From Motilibacter aurantiacus (GTDB taxonomy: Bacteria > Actinomycetota > Actinomycetes > Motilibacterales > Motilibacteraceae): a stretch of 64,000 bases of DNA. Below are positions 35,747 through 46,456 of the stretch, piece after piece. The stretch spans positions 1-64,000 of the forward strand of contig NZ_JAANNO010000003.1 in the NCBI RefSeq assembly GCF_011250645.1, given 5' to 3'. The notes beneath the pieces were generated by a model. The model worked only from the letters and a program-made list of their open reading frames with translations, was not told where the DNA came from and searched no databases. Positions within the stretch are counted from its first letter, which is position 1, and every line of letters begins with the position of its first letter. Made by a program: the position numbers and the translations under genes.

Positions 35747-36648
35747 TCCGATTCCGTCTCGTCGGTCTCAGGGTCGATCGTCAGGCTGTCGTCGGACCGC
35801 GGCTGCTCGGGCCCGCTCACGCCGGTCAGGTCGCCGACGTTGCCCGCCGCGCGCAGCTCCTCGAGGTGCCGGTCGTACTCCTCGCGCTCGACCACGGCGA
35901 CGTTGAAGAGCATCCGCGCGTGGTACGTGCCGCAGAGCTCGGCGCACTTGCCGGCGTAGATGCCGGTCTTGGTGGGCGTCAGCTCGAAGCTGTTGACCCG
36001 GCCGGGGATCATGTCCATCTTGTAGAGGAACTGCGGCACCCAGAACGCGTGGATGACGTCACGCGCCACCACGTCGAAGTGGACCTTCTCCCCCACCGGC
36101 AGGTAGAGCGTCGGCGGCTCCCCCGGGGTCCCGCTCTCGAAGACGCCGGCGTCGAGGTAGTTGAAGTCCCAGCTCCACCGCTTGCCGACGACGCTGACGT
36201 TGACCGCCGCGTCGTTGTTGACCTCGGTGATCTCGTTCTGGTCGCGCGCGGTGAAGTAGAAGTAGACGAGGACCATGACGATCGGGAGCGTCGTGTAGAG
36301 CACCTCGACCGGCAGGTTGTAGCGCACCTGCGGCGGCAGCCCGGTGTCCGTCGCCTTGCGGCGGTAGACGACGCAGGCGCCGAGGATCAGCGCCCACATG
36401 ATCGCGCCGGTGATGAACGCCGCTGCCCAGGCGCCCTGCCAGAGCGTCTCGATGCGCTGGGAGTGGTCGGTGACGCCTTCGGGCAGGCCACCCCGGGCCC
36501 ACTGGTCGTTGAGCTCGGAGGAGCAGCCGCTCAGCACCAGGGGCGCGAGCGTGAAGAGCATGAGGGGACGTCGCCACTTGCGCCGCGGCTTCAGCGCCGC
36601 GCTGGGCGGGCTGGCCGGCGATGTGGCCCGAGGACCGTACGGACGCAC
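35743..36648 (-). CDS. ctaC: Cytochrome c oxidase subunit II (CuA)
   Basis: 301 residues from GTG 36648, with AAGGG 7 bases upstream. The lipobox LVLSGC (Cys42) predicts lipid anchoring; two helices follow (~72-94 and ~114-133). The extracellular CuA domain contains His200 ([10 protein letters not shown]) and [12 protein letters not shown] (Cys235, Cys239, His243, Met246), all CuA ligands. CuA receives electrons from QcrC. It is the first gene of ctaC-ctaD-ctaF and is divergent from the cysteine desulfurase gene. The open frame upstream to 37317 is non-coding. Confidence 0.97.
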   Translation of the reverse strand: MRPYGPRATSPASPPSAALKPRRKWRRPLMLFTLAPLVLSGCSSELNDQWARGGLPEGVTDHSQRIETLWQGAWAAAFITGAIMWALILGACVVYRRKATDTGLPPQVRYNLPVEVLYTTLPIVMVLVYFYFTARDQNEITEVNNDAAVNVSVVGKRWSWDFNYLDAGVFESGTPGEPPTLYLPVGEKVHFDVVARDVIHAFWVPQFLYKMDMIPGRVNSFELTPTKTGIYAGKCAELCGTYHARMLFNVAVVEREEYDRHLEELRAAGNVGDLTGVSGPEQPRSDDSLTIDPETDETESE

Positions 36649-36847
36649 TCGCAACCCTTCTCCCGCGGCGCTGGCCGAACCCTGCCGTGAGGGAAGCCCG
36701 ACGCCGGTCGAACTCGTTTTTCCTGGCTTGCAGACAGTACTACCGGGCTCCGGGCGGTGCTTGGCGGGGCACGCTGAGCGATGGTCTGTGCGGTGGAGCA
36801 CGCGCTCGAACCGGCCGTGCGCGCTGCCGGGTTGGCATGCTGGAGCC

Positions 36848-38008
36848 ATGGCGGGAGCGCGGGCGTACCTCGACGCGGCTGCCGGCGAGCCACTCGCGCC
36901 CGTCGCGCGGGAGGCCCTGCTCGCGGCGCTCGACGACGGGTGGGCCGACCCCCGCCGCCTGTACGCCGAGGGCCGGCGGGCCGCGCTGCTGCTCGACGCG
37001 GCCCGCGCGTCCGTGGCGGCCGTCCTGGGCGCGCAGCCGGACGAGGTGTCCTTCACCGGGTCGGGCACCGCCGCCGTCCACCTCGGCGTCCTCGGCGGGC
37101 TGGCCAGGCGCCCCGGCAGCCCGGGCGGGGCGTACGGCCGGCTGGTCACGAGCGCCGTGGAGCACTCGGCCGTGCTGTCGGCGGGGGCGCACGCGGAGCG
37201 CGGCGGCGGCGAGGTCGCGACGATCGCGGTGGACCGCCAGGGCCGGGTGGCGCTGGGCGCCTTCACGGACGCGGTCCGGGAGCCCGGCACGTCCCTCGCA
37301 GCCCTCCAGTCGGCCAACCAGGAGGTCGGGACGGTGCAGCCGGTGGCGGCGGCGCACGCGGCCTGCGCCGAGGCCGGGGTCCCGCTGCTGGTCGACGCCG
37401 CTCAGACCGTCGGGCGCATGCCCGTGCCGCCCTGGGACCTGCTGACGGCCAGCGCGCACAAGTGGGGTGGCCCGCCGGGGGTCGGCGTCCTCGCCGTGCG
37501 CCGCGCCGTCCGCTGGCGTGCCCCGCTGCCGGTGGACGAGGCGGAGGGTGGCCGGGTGCCCGGCGCGCTCGACCTGCCCGCCGTCCTCGCCGCCGCGACG
37601 GCGCTGGAGGCAGCCGTTGCGGGCGCCGCGGCCGAGGCAGCGCGGCAGCGCGCGCTGGTGGCCCGGCTGCGCGAAGAGCTGGCGCGGCGGGTCCCGGACG
37701 TCGAGGTCGTGGGCGATCCCGACGACCGCCTCCCCCACGTGCTGACCTTCTCCTGCCTCTTCGTCGACGGGGAGGCACTGGTCACCGAGCTGGACCGGCT
37801 CGGGGTCTCGGTCGGCTCGGGCTCGGCGTGCACCGCCAGCACGCTGCGGCCGAGCCACGTGCTCGCCGCGATGGGCGTCCTCACCCACGGCAACGTCCGG
37901 GTCTCCCTCCCCCGCGGGGTGCGGGCGGCGGACGTCGAGCGGCTGCTGGACGTGCTGCCGGGCGTCGTGCAGGGCCTGCGTGAGCGTGCGGGGGTGGCGG
38001 GGCTGTGA
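36848..38008 (+). CDS. Cysteine desulfurase (NifS/IscS-like, PLP enzyme)
   Basis: 386 residues. A fold-type I aminotransferase-class V enzyme that releases sulfur from cysteine as a persulfide for Fe-S clusters or tRNA thiolation. Seen: AYLDAAAGEPLAPVAREALL, TSAVEHSAVL, the PLP pocket LVDAAQTVGRMPV, PLP-binding Lys205 (SAHKWGGPPGVGVL), and the persulfide Cys328 in the loop GSGSACTAST. ATG 36848 has a weak GGAG site. It overlaps TusA by four bases, so sulfur is probably handed directly to that carrier. Confidence 0.94.
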   Translation: MAGARAYLDAAAGEPLAPVAREALLAALDDGWADPRRLYAEGRRAALLLDAARASVAAVLGAQPDEVSFTGSGTAAVHLGVLGGLARRPGSPGGAYGRLVTSAVEHSAVLSAGAHAERGGGEVATIAVDRQGRVALGAFTDAVREPGTSLAALQSANQEVGTVQPVAAAHAACAEAGVPLLVDAAQTVGRMPVPPWDLLTASAHKWGGPPGVGVLAVRRAVRWRAPLPVDEAEGGRVPGALDLPAVLAAATALEAAVAGAAAEAARQRALVARLREELARRVPDVEVVGDPDDRLPHVLTFSCLFVDGEALVTELDRLGVSVGSGSACTASTLRPSHVLAAMGVLTHGNVRVSLPRGVRAADVERLLDVLPGVVQGLRERAGVAGL

Positions 38009-38244
38009 GCGAGGAGGCGCTGGGCCTCGAGGTGGACGCGCTCGGGCGCCGCTGCCCGCTGCCGGTCATCGAGCTCGCTCGCCACGTCGGCGACGTGGAG
38101 GTGGGCGGGCTGGTCGCCGTCCTGGCCGACGACGAGGCGGCCCGCGTCGACGTGCCGGCCTGGTGCCGCCTGCGCGGCCACGAGTACGCCGGCGAGCGGC
38201 CGCGCGAGCGCGGCGCGGCGTACGTCGTCCGCCGGCTGCACTGA
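38005..38244 (+). CDS. tusA: TusA-family sulfur carrier protein
   Basis: 79 residues. The signature is LEVDALGRRCPLPVIELAR with the sulfur-accepting Cys17 in the CPxP motif. Its GTG start overlaps the desulfurase stop (GTGA). TusA proteins take persulfide from a desulfurase and pass it to tRNA-thiolation or molybdenum-cofactor/sulfur pathways. The tail is more Arg-rich than in E. coli TusA. The downstream acceptor is not in the window. Confidence 0.92.
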   Translation: MSEEALGLEVDALGRRCPLPVIELARHVGDVEVGGLVAVLADDEAARVDVPAWCRLRGHEYAGERPRERGAAYVVRRLH

Positions 38245-38268
38245 CGCCGGCTCCGCGGTCAGGTGCGC

Positions 38269-38949
38269 TCAGCGCCGCCCGTCGTCGAAGGCCGTCGGGA
38301 GCGGCAGCTCGAGCGCGGCGCGCAGCAGCCGCAGGTAGCGGCGCCGGCTGACCTCGACGACCCCGAGGGAGGCCAGGTGCGGAGTGCTCCACTGCACGTC
38401 GAGCAGCCGGGGGACGCCGTCCTCACCGAGCATGCGCACCAGCGAGACCAACGCCACCTTCGAGGCGTCGACGGCCCGGTGGAACATCGACTCCCCGGCG
38501 AACAGCCCGCCGATGGCGACTCCGTAGAGCCCGCCGACGAGCTCGCCCCCCTCCCACGCCTCCACCGAGTGCGCCCATCCGAGCTCGTGCAGCCGCTGGT
38601 AGCCGGCCCGGATCTCGTCGTCGATCCAGGCGCCGTCCCGGCGCGGGTCCGCGCAGGCGGCCACGACGTCGGCGAAAGCGGTGTCCACGGTGACGGTGTA
38701 GCGACGGAGCGAGCGTCGCAGCGACCGGCTCACCTGCAGCCCGTCGAGCGGCAGGATGCCGCGCGGACCCGGCGACCACCAGGCCAGCGGGCCGTGCACG
38801 CCGTCCAGCCGCATCGGGAAGATCCCGCTGCGGTACGCGGCGAGCAGCGTCCCGGGCTCGAGGTCGGCTCCCACCCCGGCGACCTCCCCGAGCAGGGGCG
38901 CCCCGGCGCGCGGGAGCGCCCAGCGCGTGGGCGGCGGCTCGACGGGCAC
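38269..38949 (-). CDS. aat: Leucyl/phenylalanyl-tRNA-protein transferase
   Basis: 226 residues. The enzyme adds Leu or Phe from tRNA to proteins with N-terminal Arg or Lys, marking them for ClpS/ClpAP degradation in the cytoplasm. Seen: LLAAYRSGIFPM, WWSPGPRGILPLDG, YQRLHELGWAHSVEAW, GGLYGVAIGGLFAGESMFHR, and LLDVQWSTPHLASLG, in family order and full length. Its start lies 20 bases downstream of the sugar-kinase stop on the same strand, so it is probably in that transcript. Confidence 0.95.
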   Translation of the reverse strand: MPVEPPPTRWALPRAGAPLLGEVAGVGADLEPGTLLAAYRSGIFPMRLDGVHGPLAWWSPGPRGILPLDGLQVSRSLRRSLRRYTVTVDTAFADVVAACADPRRDGAWIDDEIRAGYQRLHELGWAHSVEAWEGGELVGGLYGVAIGGLFAGESMFHRAVDASKVALVSLVRMLGEDGVPRLLDVQWSTPHLASLGVVEVSRRRYLRLLRAALELPLPTAFDDGRR

Positions 38950-38969
38950 GCCGTGCTCGCCCCGGTGGG

Positions 38970-40820
<1,851 letters not shown>

Positions 40821-41186
40821 TCAGTGGAACGAGTCCCCGCAGGCGCAGGAGTTCTGCGCGTTGGGGTTGTCGATCGTGAAGCCCTGCTTCTCGATCGTGT
40901 CGGTGAAGTCGATCACCGCGCCGGTGAGGTAGGGCGCGCTCATGCGGTCGACCACGACACCGACCCCGTCGAACTTCCTGACGACGTCGCCGTCGAGCGA
41001 GCGCTCGTCGAAGAAGAGCTGGTAGCGCAGCCCGGAGCAGCCACCGGGCTGCACCGCGACACGCAGCTGAAGGTCCGTGCGGCCCTCCTGCTCCAGCAGG
41101 CTACGGACCTTGCTGGCCGCGACGTCCGTGAGGACGATGCCGTCCGCGACCTCGGTGCCGGCGAGGGTCTGGTCCGAAACAGTCAT
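40821..41186 (-). CDS. erpA: Iron-sulfur cluster insertion/A-type carrier protein (HesB/ErpA)
   Basis: 121 residues, an A-type carrier that delivers Fe-S clusters to target enzymes. The three conserved cysteines are present: Cys50 (PGGCSGLRYQ) and Cys114/Cys116 (NSCACGDSF). ATG 41186 has AGGAG 10 bases upstream. It corresponds to the HesB gene that follows adoK in Mycobacterium. It is divergent from nadA, whose product is itself a [4Fe-4S] enzyme, and lies near the cysteine desulfurase, so a local Fe-S supply theme is plausible. Confidence 0.93.
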   Translation of the reverse strand: MTVSDQTLAGTEVADGIVLTDVAASKVRSLLEQEGRTDLQLRVAVQPGGCSGLRYQLFFDERSLDGDVVRKFDGVGVVVDRMSAPYLTGAVIDFTDTIEKQGFTIDNPNAQNSCACGDSFH

Positions 41187-41418
41187 GCTGCAGGGGCTCC
41201 TGTCCTGATGCCTCCCGGGGCCGGGTGCCGACCCCGAGTCTCTCAGGGGTCCAACACCGACGGCTGCCCGTTGCTTCCACGTCCATGGAAGCACATGAGA
41301 GGGACGATCTCCCCCTTCGATCGAGCGATGCGCCGAGATGGTTCCCGGCGCTCGCCGGGCGGATCACCGTCGGTAGTCCTGCCGGAACCGCGGGTTCGGG
41401 AAGGGGGCGCCCACCTCG

Positions 41419-41436
41419 CGTGTTGCACGTGTCACG
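41419..41436. promoter_or_regulatory. Candidate dyad CGTG-N10-CACG upstream of nadA
   Basis: CGTG (41419-41422) and CACG (41433-41436) flank an ACGTG-containing centre, about 85 bases before the nadA GTG. It is a possible repressor site, but weak evidence. The 334-base gap 41187-41520 otherwise shows no gene: an open frame ending at 41524 lacks third-position GC bias in its first half. Confidence 0.25.
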
Positions 41437-41520
41437 ACGCGGCTGGAGCGTGGCCAACATCCCCTCCGACGCGACAGGCCGTGGGAAGATGCCGATCCCC
41501 CTGAACGACCCGGGAGACCC

Positions 41521-42780
41521 GTGAGCCCAACGTCCGCTGCCGCCCCCGCCCCCGAGGCCACTCCGGCGCCGTCGTCCCCGCCGACGCCGGCCACCGGGCT
41601 CGGGCTGGGCGTGACCCCGTCGCCGCTGGCGCTGCTGCTGCTCGGTCGCGACAGGGACCTGTCCAGCGAGCGCGGCGTCGACTGCCCCGGCGACCTGCCG
41701 GCGCCGAGCGACCCGGGCCTGGCCGAGCGTGCCCGCCGGGCCCGCGCCGCGCTGGGGGATCGGGCGTTCGTGCTCGGCCACCACTACCAGCGCGACGAGG
41801 TCATCGAGTTCGCGGACGTCACCGGGGACTCCTTCAAGCTGGCGCAGCAGGCCGCGGCCCGGCCCGAGGCCGAGTTCGTCCTCTTCTGCGGCGTGCACTT
41901 CATGGCCGAGTCCGCGGACATCCTCACCTCTGCCGAGCAGCAGGTTGTGCTCCCTGACCTCGCCGCGGGCTGCTCGATGGCTGACATGGCGGCTCTCGGC
42001 CAGGTCGAGGACGCCTGGGAGGTGCTCCGCGAGGCCGGGCTGGCCGCGTCGACCGTGCCCGTGGCGTACATGAACTCCAGCGCCGCGATCAAGGCGTTCA
42101 CCGGGCGCAACGGCGGCACCATCTGCACCTCCTCCAACGCCGACCGGTCCCTGCGCTGGGCCTTCGAGCGCGGCGAGCGGGTGCTCTTCCTGCCCGACCA
42201 GCACCTCGGCCGCAACACCGCCGTCCTCCAGCTCGGCCTCTCGCTCGAGGACTGCGTGGTCTACAACCCGCACAAGCCCGGCGGCGGGGTCACCCTCGAG
42301 CAGCTGCGCGCGGCGAAGATGATCCTCTGGCGCGGCCACTGCTCGGTGCACGGCCGGTTCTCCAGGGACAACGTCGACGACGTGCGTGCCCGCATCCCCG
42401 GGGTCAACGTCCTTGTCCACCCGGAGTGCCGCCACGACGTCGTCACCGCCGCGGACTCGGTCGGCTCGACCGAGCACATCATCCGCACCCTGGAGCAGGC
42501 GCCGGCGGGCTCGGCGTGGGCCGTCGGCACCGAGCTCAACCTGGTGTCCCGGCTGGCCAAGGCCCACCCGGACAAGCAGGTCGTGTTCCTCGACAAGACC
42601 GTCTGCTACTGCTCGACCATGAACCGCATCGACCTGCCCCACCTGGTCTGGGCGCTGGAGTCGCTCGTCGCGGGGCGTGTGGTCAACCGGATCGTCGTCG
42701 ACGGGGACACCGCGCACTGGGCCAAGGTCGCGCTGGAGCGGATGCTCGCGCTTCCCGGCAGCGGCACGACGCGCGGGTGA
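41521..42780 (+). CDS. nadA: Quinolinate synthase
   Basis: 419 residues from a GTG. NadA condenses iminoaspartate with dihydroxyacetone phosphate to quinolinate, the second step of de novo NAD synthesis, using an oxygen-sensitive [4Fe-4S] cluster. Seen: VLGHHYQRDEVIEFADVTGD, FCGVHFMAESADIL, LPDQHLGRNTA, LVHPECRHDVV and KTVCYCSTMNRIDL; the cluster cysteines are among the CG, EC and CYC residues. The N-terminal ~30 residues are Pro/Ala-rich; from PLALLLLGRDRDL onward it follows the actinobacterial form. The partners nadB and nadC are not in the window. Confidence 0.96.
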   Translation: MSPTSAAAPAPEATPAPSSPPTPATGLGLGVTPSPLALLLLGRDRDLSSERGVDCPGDLPAPSDPGLAERARRARAALGDRAFVLGHHYQRDEVIEFADVTGDSFKLAQQAAARPEAEFVLFCGVHFMAESADILTSAEQQVVLPDLAAGCSMADMAALGQVEDAWEVLREAGLAASTVPVAYMNSSAAIKAFTGRNGGTICTSSNADRSLRWAFERGERVLFLPDQHLGRNTAVLQLGLSLEDCVVYNPHKPGGGVTLEQLRAAKMILWRGHCSVHGRFSRDNVDDVRARIPGVNVLVHPECRHDVVTAADSVGSTEHIIRTLEQAPAGSAWAVGTELNLVSRLAKAHPDKQVVFLDKTVCYCSTMNRIDLPHLVWALESLVAGRVVNRIVVDGDTAHWAKVALERMLALPGSGTTRG

Positions 42781-42826
42781 TCCCCGGCGACGGTAGTTGC
42801 CTCAGGACCGGGCGTAGGGTCGGCCC

Positions 42827-44206
42827 GTGGCAGTTGTCGGGGCCGACCGGGCCGGGTACGAGCGCCGTCGCGAGCGGTTGTTGCAGGACTACGCAGCGAT
42901 ACCAGCCGGGGCGCCCGTCCGGCTGAGGAAGCGGACGTCGAACCTCTTCCGTACGCGCCGCCCGGTCCCCACCCCCGGCCTCGACGTGAGCGGGTTCGAC
43001 GGGGTCGTCTCGGTCGACCCGGACGCCCGGACGGCGGACGTGCAGGGCATGACGACGTACGAGCACCTGCTCGACGTCACCCTGGCGCACGGCCTCGCCC
43101 CCCTGGTCGTGCCGCAGCTGAAGACCATCACGCTGGGCGGCGCCGTCACCGGGCTCGGCATCGAGTCGACGTCCTTCCGCAACGGCCTCCCCCACGAGTC
43201 CGTCCTCGAGATGGACGTGCTCACCGGCGACGGCCGAGTCCTCACCGTCACCCCGGACAACGAGCACGCGCGGCTCTTCTCCGGCTTCCCCAACTCCTAC
43301 GGGACGCTGGGCTACGCCCTGCGGCTCACGATCGAGCTCGAGCCCGTCGCACCGTACGTCCGGCTGGCCCACGTGCCGTTCACCGGAGCAGGCGAGCTCT
43401 TCGCGGCGATGGACGAGGCCGTCCGGGACGGCCTGTGGCAGGGGGAGCCCGTCCACTTCGTCGACGCGACGGCGTTCAGCGGGAGCGAGCTCTACCTCAC
43501 CCTGGGCTCCTGGTCAGACACCGCGCCGTCCGTGTCCGACTACACGGGCATGGGCATCTACTACCGGTCCTTGCAGACCCGGCGCGAGGACCATCTGACC
43601 GCCCGTGACTACTACTGGCGCTGGGACACGGACTGGTTCTGGTGCTCGCGGGCCTTCGGCGCGCAGAACCCCCGTGTCCGCCGGCTCTGGCCCAAGCGCT
43701 ACCTGCGCAGCGACGCCTACTGGAAGCTCATCGCGCTGGAGTCCCGCTACCACGTGGGTGAGCGGCTCGACCGCGCCAAGGGCAAGCCCCCGGCCGAGCG
43801 CGTGGTCCAGGACGTCGAGGTGCCGATCTCCCGGGCTGCGGAGTTCCATGCCTGGCTCTCGGCGCAGACCGGCATCCAGCCCATCTGGGCCTGCCCGCTC
43901 CGTCAGCGCGACCCGTCGAAGACCTGGGACCTCTACGTCATGGATCCACAGATCACGTATGTGAACTTCGGGTTCTGGTCCACGGTGCCGCTCGCGCCGG
44001 GACAGTCCGACGGGCACCACAACCGCCGCATCGAGGAGAAGGTCCAGGAGCTCGGCGGGCGCAAGTCGCTCTACTCGACCTCCTTCTACGAGGAGGACGA
44101 GTTCTGGTCCCTCTACGGCGGCGAGGCCTACGCGCAGTTGAAGAAGGAGTACGACCCGCAGGGGCGGCTGCTCGACCTCTACTCCAAGACCGTTCGGCAG
44201 CACTGA
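42827..44206 (+). CDS. FAD-binding oxidoreductase of 10-methyl fatty acid synthesis (BfaA/TmsA-like)
   Basis: 459 residues from GTG 42827, which follows a TAGGGT -10 box by 6 bases (probably leaderless). FAD type-4 domain: VDPDARTADVQGMTTYEHLL, PQLKTITLGGAVTGLGIES, NSYGTLGYALRLTIEL. The C-terminal part (FGFWSTVPL, RKSLYSTSFYEEDEFW, YDPQGRLLDLYSKTV) resembles DHCR24/sterol-reductase-like oxidoreductases. Paired with the next gene, a CFA-synthase-like methyltransferase, it matches the bfaA-bfaB/tmsA-tmsB module in which the methyltransferase makes a 10-methylene acyl chain and this enzyme reduces it to 10-methylstearate. That role is inferred from pairing and family. Confidence 0.85.
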   Translation: MAVVGADRAGYERRRERLLQDYAAIPAGAPVRLRKRTSNLFRTRRPVPTPGLDVSGFDGVVSVDPDARTADVQGMTTYEHLLDVTLAHGLAPLVVPQLKTITLGGAVTGLGIESTSFRNGLPHESVLEMDVLTGDGRVLTVTPDNEHARLFSGFPNSYGTLGYALRLTIELEPVAPYVRLAHVPFTGAGELFAAMDEAVRDGLWQGEPVHFVDATAFSGSELYLTLGSWSDTAPSVSDYTGMGIYYRSLQTRREDHLTARDYYWRWDTDWFWCSRAFGAQNPRVRRLWPKRYLRSDAYWKLIALESRYHVGERLDRAKGKPPAERVVQDVEVPISRAAEFHAWLSAQTGIQPIWACPLRQRDPSKTWDLYVMDPQITYVNFGFWSTVPLAPGQSDGHHNRRIEEKVQELGGRKSLYSTSFYEEDEFWSLYGGEAYAQLKKEYDPQGRLLDLYSKTVRQH

Positions 44207-44225
44207 GACGAGAAGGGGGCCCAGC

Positions 44226-45464
44226 ATGAGGATCGCCGAAGCCTTCGAGGCCGTCGTCGGCCCGAGCGCGCCCGTCGCCTGGCGCGCGTACGACGGGAGC
44301 ACGGCCGGGCCAGCGGACGCGGAGGTCACGATCCACCTGCGCTCCCCGCGGGCCGTCGCGTACGTCGTGACCTCGCCGGGGGAGCTGGGGCTGGGGCGGG
44401 CGTACGTCTCCGGCGAGCTCGACGTGGAGGGCGACGTCTACACGGCGCTCGCGTCGCTGTCGCAGGCCTCGATCGACCGGGTCTCCTGGCCTCAGCGGCT
44501 GGAGGTGATGCGCTCGCTCGGCCCCTCGGCGCTCAAGCCGCCGCCGCGCCCGGCCGAGGAGGTCGTGCTGCGCGGCGGCCGCCACTCCAAGCGCCGCGAC
44601 AGCGAGGCGATCTCGCACCACTACGACATCTCGAACACGTTCTACGAGCACGTCCTCGGCCCGTCGATGGCCTACACGTGCGCGGTCTACCCCACGCTCG
44701 ACGCGACGCTCGAGCAGGCCCAGGAGAACAAGTTCGACCTGGTCTGCCGCAAGCTCGGCCTGCAGCCCGGGCAGCGGCTGCTCGACGTCGGGTGCGGGTG
44801 GGGCGGCATGGTCATGCACGCTGCGCAGCACTACGGCGTGCAGGCGCTCGGCGTCACCCTCTCGCGCCGGCAGGCCGAGTGGGCGCAGAAGGCCATCGCG
44901 GACGCGGGCCTCGCCGACCGGGCCGAGGTGCGTTTCCTGGACTACCGGGACGCGCCGGGTGAGGCGTTCGACGCGGTCAGCTCCATCGGGCTGACCGAGC
45001 ACATCGGACGGCGTGAGCTGGCGAGCTACTTCAGCCAGCTGCGGTCGAAGCTCAAGCCGGGCGGGCGGCTGCTCAACCACTGCATCACCCGCCCCACCAC
45101 GCTCGAGGGGCCGCTGAAGAAGAAGGGCTTCATCAACCGCTACGTCTTCCCGGACGGCGAGCTGATGGGCGTCGGCACGATCATCGCCGCGATGCAGGAC
45201 AACGGCCTCGAGGTCCGTCACGAGGAGTCGCTGCGCGAGCACTACGCGATGACCTTGCGCGACTGGGGCCGCAACCTCGAGGCCAACTGGGACGCGGCGG
45301 TACGCGAGGTCGGCGTCGGCCGGGCCCGCGTCTGGCGGCTCTACATGGCCGGATGCCGGGTCTCCTTCGAGCGACGCGGGATCGAGCTGCACCAGGTGCT
45401 CGGGGCAAGAACGCACGACGACGGGGACGCCGCGATGCCGCTGCGGCCGGACTGGGGGGTCTGA
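44226..45464 (+). CDS. Cyclopropane-fatty-acyl-phospholipid synthase-family methyltransferase (BfaB/TmsB-like)
   Basis: 412 residues; SAM-dependent methyltransferase acting on the double bond of phospholipid acyl chains at the membrane. SAM motif I is RLLDVGCGWGGMVMHAAQHY, preceded by AISHHYDISNTFYEHVLGPS and MAYTCAVYPTLDATLEQAQ, both hallmarks of CFA/UfaA-type enzymes; GLTEHIGRRELASYF and a C-terminal helix pair follow. It starts 19 bases after the FAD oxidoreductase, so the two form an operon; together they are expected to produce 10-methyl branched (tuberculostearic-type) lipids. A plain cyclopropane product is the alternative if the partner is inactive. Confidence 0.88.
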   Translation: MRIAEAFEAVVGPSAPVAWRAYDGSTAGPADAEVTIHLRSPRAVAYVVTSPGELGLGRAYVSGELDVEGDVYTALASLSQASIDRVSWPQRLEVMRSLGPSALKPPPRPAEEVVLRGGRHSKRRDSEAISHHYDISNTFYEHVLGPSMAYTCAVYPTLDATLEQAQENKFDLVCRKLGLQPGQRLLDVGCGWGGMVMHAAQHYGVQALGVTLSRRQAEWAQKAIADAGLADRAEVRFLDYRDAPGEAFDAVSSIGLTEHIGRRELASYFSQLRSKLKPGGRLLNHCITRPTTLEGPLKKKGFINRYVFPDGELMGVGTIIAAMQDNGLEVRHEESLREHYAMTLRDWGRNLEANWDAAVREVGVGRARVWRLYMAGCRVSFERRGIELHQVLGARTHDDGDAAMPLRPDWGV

Positions 45465-45572
45465 CGGCGCACCGCAGCCGGGCGCTCGGCGCGTACGGCT
45501 GCGCGCGGCCCGGCTCAGCGCCTACCGTTCCCTCGATCTTCGGCACAGCGGCCGGGCTCGGGGAAGGCGACG

Positions 45573-46427
45573 ATGGGGACTGGCACGCGTGCTGCGCACC
45601 AGGCGTTCGAGGACGCGCCTAGCGCGATGGTGATCTGCACCCCGCAGGGGGTGGTGCTCGAGGCCAACGACGCCCTGTCCGACCTCCTCGGCCGCTCGAC
45701 CGGCTCGCTGGTCGGCACGTCGTTGTTCGAGATCACGCACCCGGAGGACGCGTCGGCCGCGCACGCCGCCTGCGCCTCGTTGAACGAGGGCGGGAGCACC
45801 AGCCGGCTGCGCTGCCGGCTCCTCACCGGCCACGGCGCCGCTGTCCGCGTGATGGTGAACTCACGGCTCGTCGAGCGCAGCGGCACCCAGCACATCGTGA
45901 TGGTCGTGGACGACATGACCGACCTGCAGGCGGCCCAGGAGCACCTGACCCACCTGGCCCTGCACGACCCGCTGACCGGGCTGGCCAACCGCCGGCTCCT
46001 CGACGACCGGCTCGCCCAGGCGGTGGCAGCGCTGGAGCGCAGCGGCTCGCACGTGGCGGTCCTCTACCTCGACCTCGACGGGTTCAAGGCGGTCAACGAC
46101 CGGCACGGGCACGCGACCGGGGACATCGCCCTCTGCGAGGTCGCCTCGCGGCTGTCGGCGGAGCTGCGCGCCGTGGACACGGCCAGCCGCATCGGCGGGG
46201 ACGAGTTCGCCGTGCTCGCGGTGGACGTCACCGAGGAGCAGGCGCTCGCGCTCGCCGGGCGGCTGGCCCAGGCGGTGGCCGAGCCCATCGGCCACGAGGG
46301 CGGCGAGCTCCGGCTCTCGGCGTCCGTCGGGGTGGCGCTCGGCCACCCGTCCGACTCCCCGGCCGACGTCCTGGCCCGCGCGGACCGGGCGATGTACGAC
46401 CTGCGGGCCGCCCGGGCGCGGGCCTGA
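45573..46427 (+). CDS. PAS-GGDEF diguanylate cyclase
   Basis: 284 residues, apparently soluble. PAS sensor (~10-115: AFEDAPSAMVICTPQGVVLE, LVGTSLFEITHPEDASAA), then GGDEF domain (~125-284: LHDPLTGLANRRLLDDRL, YLDLDGFKAVNDRHGHATGD). The active-site motif is intact GGDEF (208-212). Five residues before it is RAVD (199-202), an RxxD inhibitory site for product feedback. It should make cyclic di-GMP from GTP in response to an unknown cue. It is alone, convergent with pspAB, with a hairpin covering both stop codons. Confidence 0.94.
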   Translation: MGTGTRAAHQAFEDAPSAMVICTPQGVVLEANDALSDLLGRSTGSLVGTSLFEITHPEDASAAHAACASLNEGGSTSRLRCRLLTGHGAAVRVMVNSRLVERSGTQHIVMVVDDMTDLQAAQEHLTHLALHDPLTGLANRRLLDDRLAQAVAALERSGSHVAVLYLDLDGFKAVNDRHGHATGDIALCEVASRLSAELRAVDTASRIGGDEFAVLAVDVTEEQALALAGRLAQAVAEPIGHEGGELRLSASVGVALGHPSDSPADVLARADRAMYDLRAARARA

Positions 46428-46456
46428 GGCAGCCCCCGGCCGGGTGGCTGCCTCAG
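46424..46456. terminator. Bidirectional hairpin covering two stop codons
   Basis: Arms CTGAGGCAGCC (46424-46434) and GGCTGCCTCAG (46446-46456) enclose CCCGG/CCGGG inner arms. Both the GGDEF gene stop and the pspAB stop lie within the stem. Confidence 0.75.

Noticed and set aside
41225-41524. 99-codon open frame overlapping the nadA start
   Set aside because: The GTGA overlap is tempting, but the first half has no third-position GC bias and there is no recognisable protein.
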